This document shows, piece by piece, positions 57,515 to 64,000 of a DNA stretch of 64,000 nt (position 1 is its first letter; each line of letters starts with the position of its first letter). Origin of the DNA: Bacillota bacterium (lineage in GTDB: Bacteria; Bacillota; Clostridia; Oscillospirales; Oscillospiraceae); contig JAEWRY010000001.1 in the NCBI GenBank assembly GCA_023459875.1, positions 62,001 through 126,000 on the forward strand, in the 5' to 3' direction. Both the position numbers and the translations under genes were made by a program. The notes beneath the pieces are model-generated. The model worked only from the letters and a program-made list of their open reading frames with translations, did not search any database and had not been told where the DNA came from.

Positions 57515-58711
57515 ATGAAAAAAATCATCAACTTCTTTCGCGGATCGGTTACGGTCACGGTAACAGGCGCTTTTCCGGAGCGCTTTCTGAATCTGTGCGC
57601 CCAGCGGGGCGTGCCCTTTTGGTCCCTTGCCTGGCTGGACGCCTATACTCTCCGGCTGCGCGTGCTGCGAAAAGACAGCCCCAAGCTTGACGCCATCGGA
57701 GAGAGGACCCTCTGCAACGTGGTTCTATCGGAGCGCAGGGGCCTGCCCTTTTTTCTGCACCGGTTTCGGGAGCGCTACGCCCTTTTGGCGGGGCTGGCCC
57801 TTTCCATCGCTGCTATCTGCTTTCTCTCCCAATTTATCATGGTGATCGACGTGACCGGCAACGAGAACATCTCCACCGCCGCCATCCTCACCGCGTTGGA
57901 CCGGCAGGGGGTGCGCCCGGGCGTTTACGGTCCCTCCCTTGATTTGAGGGAGACCTCCCACGAGATACTTCTCTCCATGCCCAAGCTCTCCTTTCTGGCC
58001 ATCAACCTTCACGGCATCCGGGCAGAGGTGATCGTCCGGGAAGCCAGCCTCCCGCCAAACATCGTGGATGAAAAAGCCCCCGGAGACGTGGTGTCCACCG
58101 CAACCGGCATTATCACGCGCATGGAGGTTCTCTCCGGCGAACCTCTTGTGAAGGAAGGTTCCACGGTACTGGCGGGCGAGGTGCTTATCAGAGGCGTGGT
58201 GGACATTAAAGAGCCCGCCTACAGTACGGTGGATATGGGCGTGAGGCTGGTTCACGCCCAGGGCAGGATTTATGCCCGCACCTGGCACACCCTTAAGGCC
58301 GTAATTCCTCTTGAAACCGGAGTTAAACTCTATTCCGGGGACGAAACCGCCCGATACAGTCTTGCTTTTTTCGGAAAACGATTCAATTTTTATTCAAAAG
58401 ATTTTATTTCTTCCGCGAATTATGATAAAATAAGCAGGACTAAGGCACTCATTCTGCCCGGCGGCTTTACCCTTCCGATTTCTTTCCGTAAAGAGATTTA
58501 CCGCTCTTACGAGATGCTCCCCTGCCCCATTGACGAAGCCGGGGCGAAAGCCCTTCTGGAGAGCAGTCTGGACAAGGCGCTCCGGGCAACCGTGGGCGAG
58601 GGCGAGATCATCCGCACCGATTTTACCTCGGAGGCGGCGAACGGTCTTCTCACTGTCACGCTGCTTGCGGAATGCAGCGAGCAGATTGGGAAAGAGGTGC
58701 CGATCTCTTAA
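57515..58711 (+). CDS. yqfD: Sporulation protein YqfD
   Basis: A 398-residue protein of the YqfD (SpoIV-like) family. An N-terminal region of about 85 residues is followed by a membrane segment (YALLAGLALSIAAICFLSQFIMVI) and a large outer domain beginning DVTGNENISTAAILTALDRQGVRPG. It is thought to act with YqfC during spore formation; its biochemical role is unknown. The C-terminus (LSEQIGK-like, AECSEQIGKEVPI) matches the family. Confidence 0.92.
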   Translation: MKKIINFFRGSVTVTVTGAFPERFLNLCAQRGVPFWSLAWLDAYTLRLRVLRKDSPKLDAIGERTLCNVVLSERRGLPFFLHRFRERYALLAGLALSIAAICFLSQFIMVIDVTGNENISTAAILTALDRQGVRPGVYGPSLDLRETSHEILLSMPKLSFLAINLHGIRAEVIVREASLPPNIVDEKAPGDVVSTATGIITRMEVLSGEPLVKEGSTVLAGEVLIRGVVDIKEPAYSTVDMGVRLVHAQGRIYARTWHTLKAVIPLETGVKLYSGDETARYSLAFFGKRFNFYSKDFISSANYDKISRTKALILPGGFTLPISFRKEIYRSYEMLPCPIDEAGAKALLESSLDKALRATVGEGEIIRTDFTSEAANGLLTVTLLAECSEQIGKEVPIS

Positions 58712-58777
58712 AGTCCGCGCGCTCCGCGTATGCGGGAAATGCGGCCGCGCCGCACAAAAGCAAGGAGAAAGCATTCT

Positions 58778-59758
58778 ATGATCGAAAAAACCATCAGTAT
58801 CGAGCGCATGGAACAGGCAATCAACATATTCGGTTCCTTTGATGAAAATATGCGCATCATTGAGCGGGAACTGGGGGTTACGGTGGTAAACCGGGATTCG
58901 GAGCTTAAGGTCTGCGGCGAACCGGAGGCGGTTCTGTACGCGGTGAAGACAATCGAAGGGCTTCTCTCCCTCTCTGCCAGGGGAGAGGCCATCGTAGAAC
59001 AAAATGTGCGGTATGTTCTCCAACTGGTCAAAGCGGGAAATGAGCAGCGTATCGACGACGTGGCCCGGGATGTGCTCTGCGTGACCGCCAAGGGCAAGCC
59101 CGTAAAGCCTAAAACCATCGGGCAGAAAAAGTACGTGGATGCCATCAAGAACAATATCGTTACCCTGGGAATCGGCCCCGCCGGCACGGGAAAAACCTAT
59201 CTGGCGGTCGCCGCGGCGGTTTCCGCCTTCCGGGAAAAGGAAGTCAACCGCATCATCCTCACCCGCCCGGCGGTGGAGGCGGGCGAGCGGCTTGGCTTTC
59301 TCCCCGGAGACCTGCAGAGTAAGGTGGACCCCTACCTGCGGCCTCTGTACGACGCTCTTTTTGATATGCTTGGTGTGGAGACGTATGGAAAATACCTGGA
59401 AAAGGGTAACATCGAGGTAGCTCCCCTGGCCTATATGCGCGGCCGGACCCTGGACGACTCCTTTATCATTCTGGACGAAGCCCAGAACACCAGCCGGGAG
59501 CAGATGAAAATGTTCCTCACGCGCCTGGGCTTCGGCTCCAAGATCGTCATCACCGGCGACGTCACTCAAATTGACCTTCCCAAGGAAAAAGTCTCGGGCC
59601 TCAAGGAGGCCGCCCGTATCCTGCGGGGCGTGGAGGATATCGCCATCTGCCACCTGAATGAGAGCGACGTGGTGCGCCATGTGCTGGTGCAGCGTATCAT
59701 CAAGGCCTACGACGAGGACGAGAACCGGAAGAAGCCCGCCGGAAAGGGGAAGAACTGA
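58778..59758 (+). CDS. phoH: PhoH-like ATPase
   Basis: A 326-residue ATPase of the PhoH/YbeZ family. Walker A is GIGPAGTGKTYLAVAAAV and Walker B is DDSFIILDEAQNTSREQMKMFLTR; GSKIVITGDVTQIDLP is also diagnostic. It works next to YbeY in RNA or ribosome metabolism. The frame is open to 58,730, but ATG at 58,778 follows CAAGGAG at good spacing. One base separates its stop from ybeY. Confidence 0.93.
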   Translation: MIEKTISIERMEQAINIFGSFDENMRIIERELGVTVVNRDSELKVCGEPEAVLYAVKTIEGLLSLSARGEAIVEQNVRYVLQLVKAGNEQRIDDVARDVLCVTAKGKPVKPKTIGQKKYVDAIKNNIVTLGIGPAGTGKTYLAVAAAVSAFREKEVNRIILTRPAVEAGERLGFLPGDLQSKVDPYLRPLYDALFDMLGVETYGKYLEKGNIEVAPLAYMRGRTLDDSFIILDEAQNTSREQMKMFLTRLGFGSKIVITGDVTQIDLPKEKVSGLKEAARILRGVEDIAICHLNESDVVRHVLVQRIIKAYDEDENRKKPAGKGKN

Positions 59759-59759
59759 G

Positions 59760-60257
59760 ATGGCTAAAACCCACCGCATCCCCCTCTCCTGCGACATGCC
59801 CGGTGAAATAAGGAGGAGCGACTCAGCCCTCATCCGAAAAACCATCCGTACCGCCCTCGCCCTGGAGGACGTTGCGACTGCCTGCGAGGTGAACGTGCTC
59901 CTCACCGACGACGCGGGTATCCGCGCCGTCAATCTGGAGCAGCGCGGTATCGACAGCGCCACCGACGTGCTTTCCTTTCCCATGTTCGAGTATTCCCCCG
60001 GCCACCCTCCCGCAAACGACGCCGACGCGGACCCCGCCACCGGCCTCACCCCCCTGGGAGACATGGTTATCTCCATGGAACGTGCCCATGCGCAGGCGCT
60101 GGAATACGGCCACACGGCGCGCCGGGAGCTGTGCTATCTCGTGGTCCACTCCACCCTTCACCTGCTGGGTTACGACCACCTGGACGAAGGCGAGCAGAAG
60201 GCCAGGATGCGAAAGCGCGAGGAAGCTATTCTGGAGGCGCTCGACGAACGCCGCTGA
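59760..60257 (+). CDS. ybeY: Endoribonuclease YbeY
   Basis: A 165-residue metal-dependent RNase for rRNA maturation and ribosome quality control. The zinc motif H-x3-H-x5-H is present in VVHSTLHLLGYDHLDEGEQ. NVLLTDDAGIRAVNLEQRGIDSATDVLSFP is the conserved N-terminal half. ATG at 59,760 lies two bases after the phoH stop, after GGGGAAG. The order phoH-ybeY-era is conserved in Firmicutes, here without the usual dgkA and cdd between ybeY and era. Confidence 0.94.
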   Translation: MAKTHRIPLSCDMPGEIRRSDSALIRKTIRTALALEDVATACEVNVLLTDDAGIRAVNLEQRGIDSATDVLSFPMFEYSPGHPPANDADADPATGLTPLGDMVISMERAHAQALEYGHTARRELCYLVVHSTLHLLGYDHLDEGEQKARMRKREEAILEALDERR

Positions 60258-60334
60258 CCGGCCGGCCCCGGCCCATCCCGCGCGGGAGCCGCGCTAAGCC
60301 GATATCACTTATTTTACGAATCGAGGTCTCCTTA

Positions 60335-61228
60335 ATGGAAATTACAAAGTCGGGGATTATCACCATCGCGGGCCGGCCCAACGTGGGCAAGTCCACCCTT
60401 ACGAACGCCCTGGCGGGGGAAAAGATCGCCATTGTGACAAGCAAACCCCAGACCACCCGCAACCGCATCTGCGCCGTGGTAAACCGCGAAGGCAACCAGT
60501 ATGTGTTTATGGACACCCCGGGCATTCATAAGCCGCGCACCCGGCTGGGGGATTATATGATGAATGTTGCCCACCAGAGCATCGCCGATGTGGACGCGGT
60601 GCTCATGCTGGTGGAGCCCATCGAGAACATCGGCGCGCCCGAGGAGGAACTCATCCGCTGGATCAAGGAACTGGACGTCCCCGCCGTTCTGGTCATCAAC
60701 AAAATCGACACGGTGAAGAAAGCCGATCTGCTCCCGGTTATGAAGCTCTACGGCGCCGCCCATGAGTTCGCGGCCATTCTCCCCATTTTGGCCAAAACCG
60801 GCGAGGGCGTTGCCGAGCTGCTCCCCCTGCTGGAGAAATTTCTGCCCCAGGGACCTCAGCTCTTCCCCGAGGGCACCGTCACCGACCAGCCGGAAAAGCA
60901 GGTCTGCGCAGAGATCATCCGGGAAAAGCTCCTTCTCTGCCTGGACAAGGAGGTCCCCCACGGCACCGCGGTGGAGGTGACCCGTTTTTCAGAGCGTGAA
61001 AACGAGATCATCGACCTGGAAGCCACCATCTACTGCGAAAAAGCCTCTCACAAGGGGATCATCATCGGCAAGGACGGGGCCATGCTCAAGCGGATCGGCG
61101 CGCTGGCGCGGCAGGACATCGAGCGCTTCATGGGCACGAAGGTCTATCTCCAGACCTGGGTGAAGGTGAAGGAAAACTGGCGCGACAGCGAAAACCTCAT
61201 GAAAAACTTCGGGTACAGGAACGAATGA
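60335..61228 (+). CDS. era: GTPase Era
   Basis: A 297-residue GTPase that binds the 3' end of 16S rRNA and assists small-subunit assembly. G1 is AGRPNVGKSTLTNAL, G3 DTPG, and G4 NKID. The C-terminal KH domain includes EATIYCEKASHKGIIIGKDGAMLKRIG. The frame continues upstream through ybeY, but ATG at 60,335, with CGAGGTC before it, gives the family start. It is followed three bases later by recO. Confidence 0.96.
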   Translation: MEITKSGIITIAGRPNVGKSTLTNALAGEKIAIVTSKPQTTRNRICAVVNREGNQYVFMDTPGIHKPRTRLGDYMMNVAHQSIADVDAVLMLVEPIENIGAPEEELIRWIKELDVPAVLVINKIDTVKKADLLPVMKLYGAAHEFAAILPILAKTGEGVAELLPLLEKFLPQGPQLFPEGTVTDQPEKQVCAEIIREKLLLCLDKEVPHGTAVEVTRFSERENEIIDLEATIYCEKASHKGIIIGKDGAMLKRIGALARQDIERFMGTKVYLQTWVKVKENWRDSENLMKNFGYRNE

Positions 61229-61231
61229 TGT

Positions 61232-61978
61232 ATGTATACGAAAACCCAGGGCATCGTCCTTCGGGAAACGGATTATAAAGAAGCGGACAAGATCCTCACC
61301 GTGCTCACTTACGACGGCGGCAAACGCACGGTAAAGGCCCGGGGATGCCGCCGGAAGGGCAGCCGCCTTTCCGCCGCCGTGCAGCTGCTCACCTATTCCG
61401 AGATGACGCTCTTCGAATACCGGGATTATTTCACCCTCAACGAGTCACAGACCATCGAGGAATTCCGCGGCCTCCGAAAGGATTTGGCGCTTTTGTCCCT
61501 CGCCTCCTATTTTGCCGAGGTGACCGAGGCGGTGGCGCAGGAAGGGGTGGCCCAAAGTGCGCTGCTCTCCCTCCTGCTCAATTCCCTCTACGCGCTTGAC
61601 AAGCTTCAAAAGCCCCCCGCTCTGGTCAAGGCGGCCTTCGAGCTCCGTCTCATGTGTCTGGCGGGCTATGAGCCTCTGCTGGACGCCTGCGCGGTCTGCG
61701 GGAATCCCCAGCCGGAGGACGCCAGGTTCAGTCTCACCGAGGGTGTGCTTCACTGCGCCTCTTGCCGGGACAAACTGTCACCCGGCGGAGTCTCCCTGCC
61801 CGCGGCGGACGCTCCCCTTGCCGCGCTGCGCCGCATCGTCTATGGGGACCCAAAGCGGCTTTTTTCTTTTGCCCTGGATGAGGAGTCACTCTCCCAGCTC
61901 GGATACCTCACCGAGGCCTTCCTCCTCACCCAGCTGGAACGCGGCTTTCAATCCCTCGACTACTATAAACAATTCTGA
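61232..61978 (+). CDS. recO: DNA repair protein RecO
   Basis: A 248-residue protein that loads RecA with RecF and RecR and anneals single strands. The N-terminal OB fold reads TQGIVLRETDYKEADKILTVLTYDGGK. The zinc site is formed by CAVC and, after 18 residues, CASC. The length is normal. It belongs to the era-recO unit. Confidence 0.94.
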   Translation: MYTKTQGIVLRETDYKEADKILTVLTYDGGKRTVKARGCRRKGSRLSAAVQLLTYSEMTLFEYRDYFTLNESQTIEEFRGLRKDLALLSLASYFAEVTEAVAQEGVAQSALLSLLLNSLYALDKLQKPPALVKAAFELRLMCLAGYEPLLDACAVCGNPQPEDARFSLTEGVLHCASCRDKLSPGGVSLPAADAPLAALRRIVYGDPKRLFSFALDEESLSQLGYLTEAFLLTQLERGFQSLDYYKQF

Positions 61979-61993
61979 CGGAGAGTTTTTGCC

Positions 61994-62557
61994 ATGAAAC
62001 CCCTGAAACTTCAATATAACGCCCCTGTGGTCCTTACCTTTGCTCTGATTTCTCTCGCCGCGCTGGGGCTGGGCGAGCTCACAAACGGCTGGACCACCAC
62101 CAAATTCTTCTGCGTCTACCGGTCCTCGCTCTCAGACCCCTTCACATACGTGCGTATGGTCTGCCACGTGCTGGGGCACAGCAGCTATGCCCACTACATC
62201 AGCAACATCCTGCTCATGCTGGTCGTCGGCCCCCCTCTGGAGGAACGGTACGGCAGCCGCCCCCTCTTTTACGCTATTTTGATCACCGCCCTGGTCTCCG
62301 GCCTTGTGCAGTGGTTCTTCTTCCCCGGCGTCGCCCTGCTGGGCGCCAGCGGCATCGTGTTCATGATGATCGTCATGTCCTCCCTGGCCGGGATGCGCAG
62401 CGGATCCATTCCCCTCACGCTGCTTCTGGTGGTGATCTTCTATCTGGGGGGAGAGGTGGTAAACGGTCTCTTCACCCAGGATAACGTTTCTCAGCTCACC
62501 CACGTCATCGGAGGCGTCTGCGGCGCGGTGCTGGGCTTTTCCATGCGGAGGCGCTGA
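61994..62557 (+). CDS. Rhomboid-family intramembrane protease
   Basis: A 187-residue membrane protein with six helices. The catalytic Ser is in LLGASGIVFMMIV (GxSG) and the catalytic His in LTHVIGGVCGAVLGF. HSSYAHYISNILLMLVVGPPLEERYGS is the conserved N-terminal part. The substrate is unknown. The last base overlaps the next start (TGATG). Confidence 0.9.
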   Translation: MKPLKLQYNAPVVLTFALISLAALGLGELTNGWTTTKFFCVYRSSLSDPFTYVRMVCHVLGHSSYAHYISNILLMLVVGPPLEERYGSRPLFYAILITALVSGLVQWFFFPGVALLGASGIVFMMIVMSSLAGMRSGSIPLTLLLVVIFYLGGEVVNGLFTQDNVSQLTHVIGGVCGAVLGFSMRRR

Positions 62558-63309
62558 TGGAAGAGTCCGACCGTCTGCTGGAAAAGCGGTTTGCCGAACT
62601 CGCCGGACGGGCCTATGCCAGGCGCAGCTGGGTTGCGTCCGAGTTTCTCACCTCCGCCGAGCAGGAGGTGCTGTGCGCCATGGCATTTGGAGCGCAGAGC
62701 GCTCCCTTTTTCCTGGAGGGCGGCTATGAGAGCGCCGAGCGCAGGCTTGCCTGGTTCGGCGAGGAGGCGTCGGCGGGATGGCGCGAAAACCCGCCCATCG
62801 TATGCCTGCGCATCTCCCCCATTGCCCCCAAGTTCGCGGACACCCTCACCCATCGGGACTTTCTGGGCGCGCTGATGTCTCTGGGCGTCCGCCGGTCGGT
62901 GCTGGGAGATATTCTCATCGCGGAGAACTGCGGTTACCTTTTTTGTCTGGAGAGCATCGCCTCTTTTGTTACGGAGCAGCTCACCCGGATTCGTCACACG
63001 CAGGTACGCTGTAGCCCCGGAGAAGCCCCGGAGTCGCAGACCGCCGCCGGTACCGAGCGGCAGATCGTTGTGGCGTCTGAGCGGCTGGATGCTCTGGCCG
63101 CGGCCGTCTATGACCTTTCCAGAGGCGAAAGTCAGGCGCTTTTCCCCGCCGGAAAAATATTTTTAAACAGCCGCGCGGCCGAAAACGCCAGCCGCTGCCC
63201 CGCACCGGGGGATCTTGTCTCCGTCCGGGGCTATGGCCGCTTCCGTTATCTGGGCATCGCCGCCGAGACGAAAAGAGGGCGGCTTAAAGTAACCGTCGAG
63301 ATTTACTGA
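62557..63309 (+). CDS. ylmH: YlmH-like S4 domain RNA-binding protein
   Basis: A 250-residue protein of the YlmH type. The N-terminal two thirds match the YlmH fold (CLRISPIAPKFADTLTHRDFLGALMSLGVRRSVLGDIL), and the last 70 residues form an S4 domain (ASERLDALAAAVYDLSR, then AGKIFLNSRAAENASRCPAPGDLVSVRGYG). YlmH homologues bind stalled large subunits in ribosome quality control. Here it lies just before smpB, the other rescue factor, and not in its usual cell-division cluster. Confidence 0.88.
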   Translation: MEESDRLLEKRFAELAGRAYARRSWVASEFLTSAEQEVLCAMAFGAQSAPFFLEGGYESAERRLAWFGEEASAGWRENPPIVCLRISPIAPKFADTLTHRDFLGALMSLGVRRSVLGDILIAENCGYLFCLESIASFVTEQLTRIRHTQVRCSPGEAPESQTAAGTERQIVVASERLDALAAAVYDLSRGESQALFPAGKIFLNSRAAENASRCPAPGDLVSVRGYGRFRYLGIAAETKRGRLKVTVEIY

Positions 63310-63326
63310 TTATGACTTGACAGGTG

Positions 63327-63335
63327 TGGTATAAT
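63327..63335 (+). promoter_or_regulatory. Extended -10 promoter element before smpB
   Basis: TGG-TATAAT, with no -35 box at normal distance (a TTGACA lies only seven bases upstream of TATAAT). The start of smpB is 31 bases further. Confidence 0.5.
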
Positions 63336-63366
63336 CATTTATGCCTGTTTGAGGGAGGTGTCCGAA

Positions 63367-63837
63367 ATGCCGGCCGACAGTATTAAGCAAATTGCAAAAA
63401 ACAGCAAGGCTTACCACGACTATTTCGTGGAGGACCGGTTTGAAGCGGGCATCGAGCTGGCGGGCACCGAGGTCAAATCCATCCGTTTGGGCAACGCCAA
63501 CCTCAAAGACTCCTTCTGCCTCATCAAGGACGGAGAAATGGCCGTGGAGGGAATGCATATTTCCCCCTACGAAAAGGGCAATATTTTCAACAAGGATCCC
63601 CGCCGTGCCAGAAGGCTTCTCATGCACAAGCGGGAAATTTTGCGGCTCTACGCCAAGGTGAAGCAGGACGGCTACGCGCTCATTCCGCTCTCCCTCTATT
63701 TTAAAGGCCCCAGAGTCAAGCTGGAGATCGGCCTTTGCAAGGGGAAAAAGCTTTACGACAAGCGCGAGGCAGCCGCAGTCAAAGACGCCAAGCGTGAAAT
63801 TGAGCGGACTATCAAAAACCGTAATAATGAATTGTAA
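63367..63837 (+). CDS. smpB: SsrA-binding protein SmpB
   Basis: A 156-residue partner of tmRNA in trans-translation. KAYHDYFVEDRFEAGIELAGTEVKSIRLGNANLKDSFC and VEGMHISPYEKGNIFN are classical, and the basic tail KDAKREIERTIKNRNNEL follows. A TTG at 63,349 extends the frame, but ATG at 63,367 is six bases after GGAGGTG. tmRNA itself (ssrA) is not recognised in the remaining 160 bases. Confidence 0.96.
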   Translation: MPADSIKQIAKNSKAYHDYFVEDRFEAGIELAGTEVKSIRLGNANLKDSFCLIKDGEMAVEGMHISPYEKGNIFNKDPRRARRLLMHKREILRLYAKVKQDGYALIPLSLYFKGPRVKLEIGLCKGKKLYDKREAAAVKDAKREIERTIKNRNNEL

Positions 63838-63886
63838 TCGTCATTACATTTAATACAATTTATAATTCTATAGGGGAGGAATCTAT

Positions 63887-64000
63887 TTGAATCCTAAAGT
63901 GACCTTTGAAATGGAAAACGGAAGCAAGATCATTGCCGAGCTCTATCCCGAAGTGGCGCCCAACACGGTAAACAATTTCATTGCCCTTGTGCAGAAAGGC
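63887..64000 (+). CDS. Peptidyl-prolyl cis-trans isomerase (cyclophilin), 5' part
   Basis: The first 38 codons of a cyclophilin. VTFEMENGSKIIAELYPEVA followed by PNTVNNFIALVQKG is the normal start of the domain. It begins with TTG at 63,887 after AGGGGAGGA. The rest lies outside the window. Confidence 0.85.
   Translation, partial: MNPKVTFEMENGSKIIAELYPEVAPNTVNNFIALVQKG

Noticed and set aside
63838..63886. tmRNA (ssrA) after smpB
   Set aside because: The gap is only 49 bases and the cyclophilin gene follows; no tRNA-like acceptor is present.

Overview
The window reads as a chromosomal segment of a spore-forming anaerobe of the class Clostridia, most like the Oscillospiraceae/Ruminococcaceae group. 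It is moderately GC-rich. The evidence is the dipicolinate synthase pair dpaA-dpaB, the yqfC-yqfD sporulation pair, oxygen and flavin chemistry typical of anaerobes (an FprA-type flavodiiron protein, an EFR1-type flavodoxin-ferredoxin, ApbE), an SLH-anchored surface protein, ackA, a YlmH-like protein, and sigma-A-type promoters with strong AGGAGG ribosome sites. There is no prophage, ICE or CRISPR array. The accessory content is a set of small non-coding repeats and one transposase remnant.

Layout. 1-1.7 kb: end of feoB and its Cys-rich partner. 1.9-4.8 kb: an NAD salvage set (sirtuin, nicotinamidase, nicotinate phosphoribosyltransferase). 4.9-6.4 kb: dpaAB. 6.5-8.9 kb: a DMT exporter divergent from a MocR regulator. 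9.9-11.9 kb: ApbE with EetA-like and EetB-like proteins. 12-20 kb: a polysaccharide deacetylase, a thioesterase, TmcAL, acetate kinase, an RluA-type synthase, the flavodiiron protein and HemW. 20.4-25.5 kb: an SLH/phosphodiester glycosidase protein, glutamate dehydrogenase, a decayed repeat and an IS630 fragment. 25.5-32 kb: a COG2509 oxidoreductase, tRNA-Met-Glu-Val, prfC, a 7TM-GGDEF-EAL protein and an ECF S component. 32-37 kb: gapA, an odd histidine kinase, an XpaC-like protein and a flavodoxin-ferredoxin. 37-40 kb: a TrpXYZ-like ABC transporter. 40-48.5 kb: tRNA-Val, PspC, a DEAD helicase, an ABC-F protein, metG, tatD and its radical SAM partner. 48.7-56.8 kb: a nucleoside uptake and phosphorolysis operon with three phosphorylases, a GntR regulator and a BMP/NupABC-type transporter. 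57-64 kb: yqfCD-phoH-ybeY-era-recO-rhomboid-ylmH-smpB and the start of a cyclophilin.

The most unusual signal is a family of about 207-bp non-coding elements. Two copies (37,082-37,288 and 56,904-57,110) each sit between two exact 33-bp direct repeats, and in each case the 33 bp is an entire stem-loop of the host locus. The stem-loop sequence differs between the two loci, so it is duplicated target and not part of the element. One copy has imperfect terminal inverted repeats beginning CAG-CTGTC. Each element folds into five consecutive stem-loops. A decayed third copy (about 24,991-25,180) shows compensatory changes in the stems with an unchanged nine-base loop, which argues for selection on structure. 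The element has no convincing gene of its own. A second family (1,671-1,826; 13,165-13,323; 48,513-48,589) is MITE-like and ends in a hairpin that, in two copies, now forms the intrinsic terminator of the upstream gene.

How the genes work together. The sirtuin releases nicotinamide, PncA converts it to nicotinate and PncB returns it to NAD synthesis. In the nucleoside operon an imported nucleoside would be split by one of three phosphorylases, and a palindrome overlapping the -35 box is a good candidate operator for the internal GntR gene. ApbE with the EetAB-like pair suggests covalent flavinylation tied to extracytosolic electron transfer. The final block is the conserved Firmicutes ribosome-maturation and sporulation neighbourhood.
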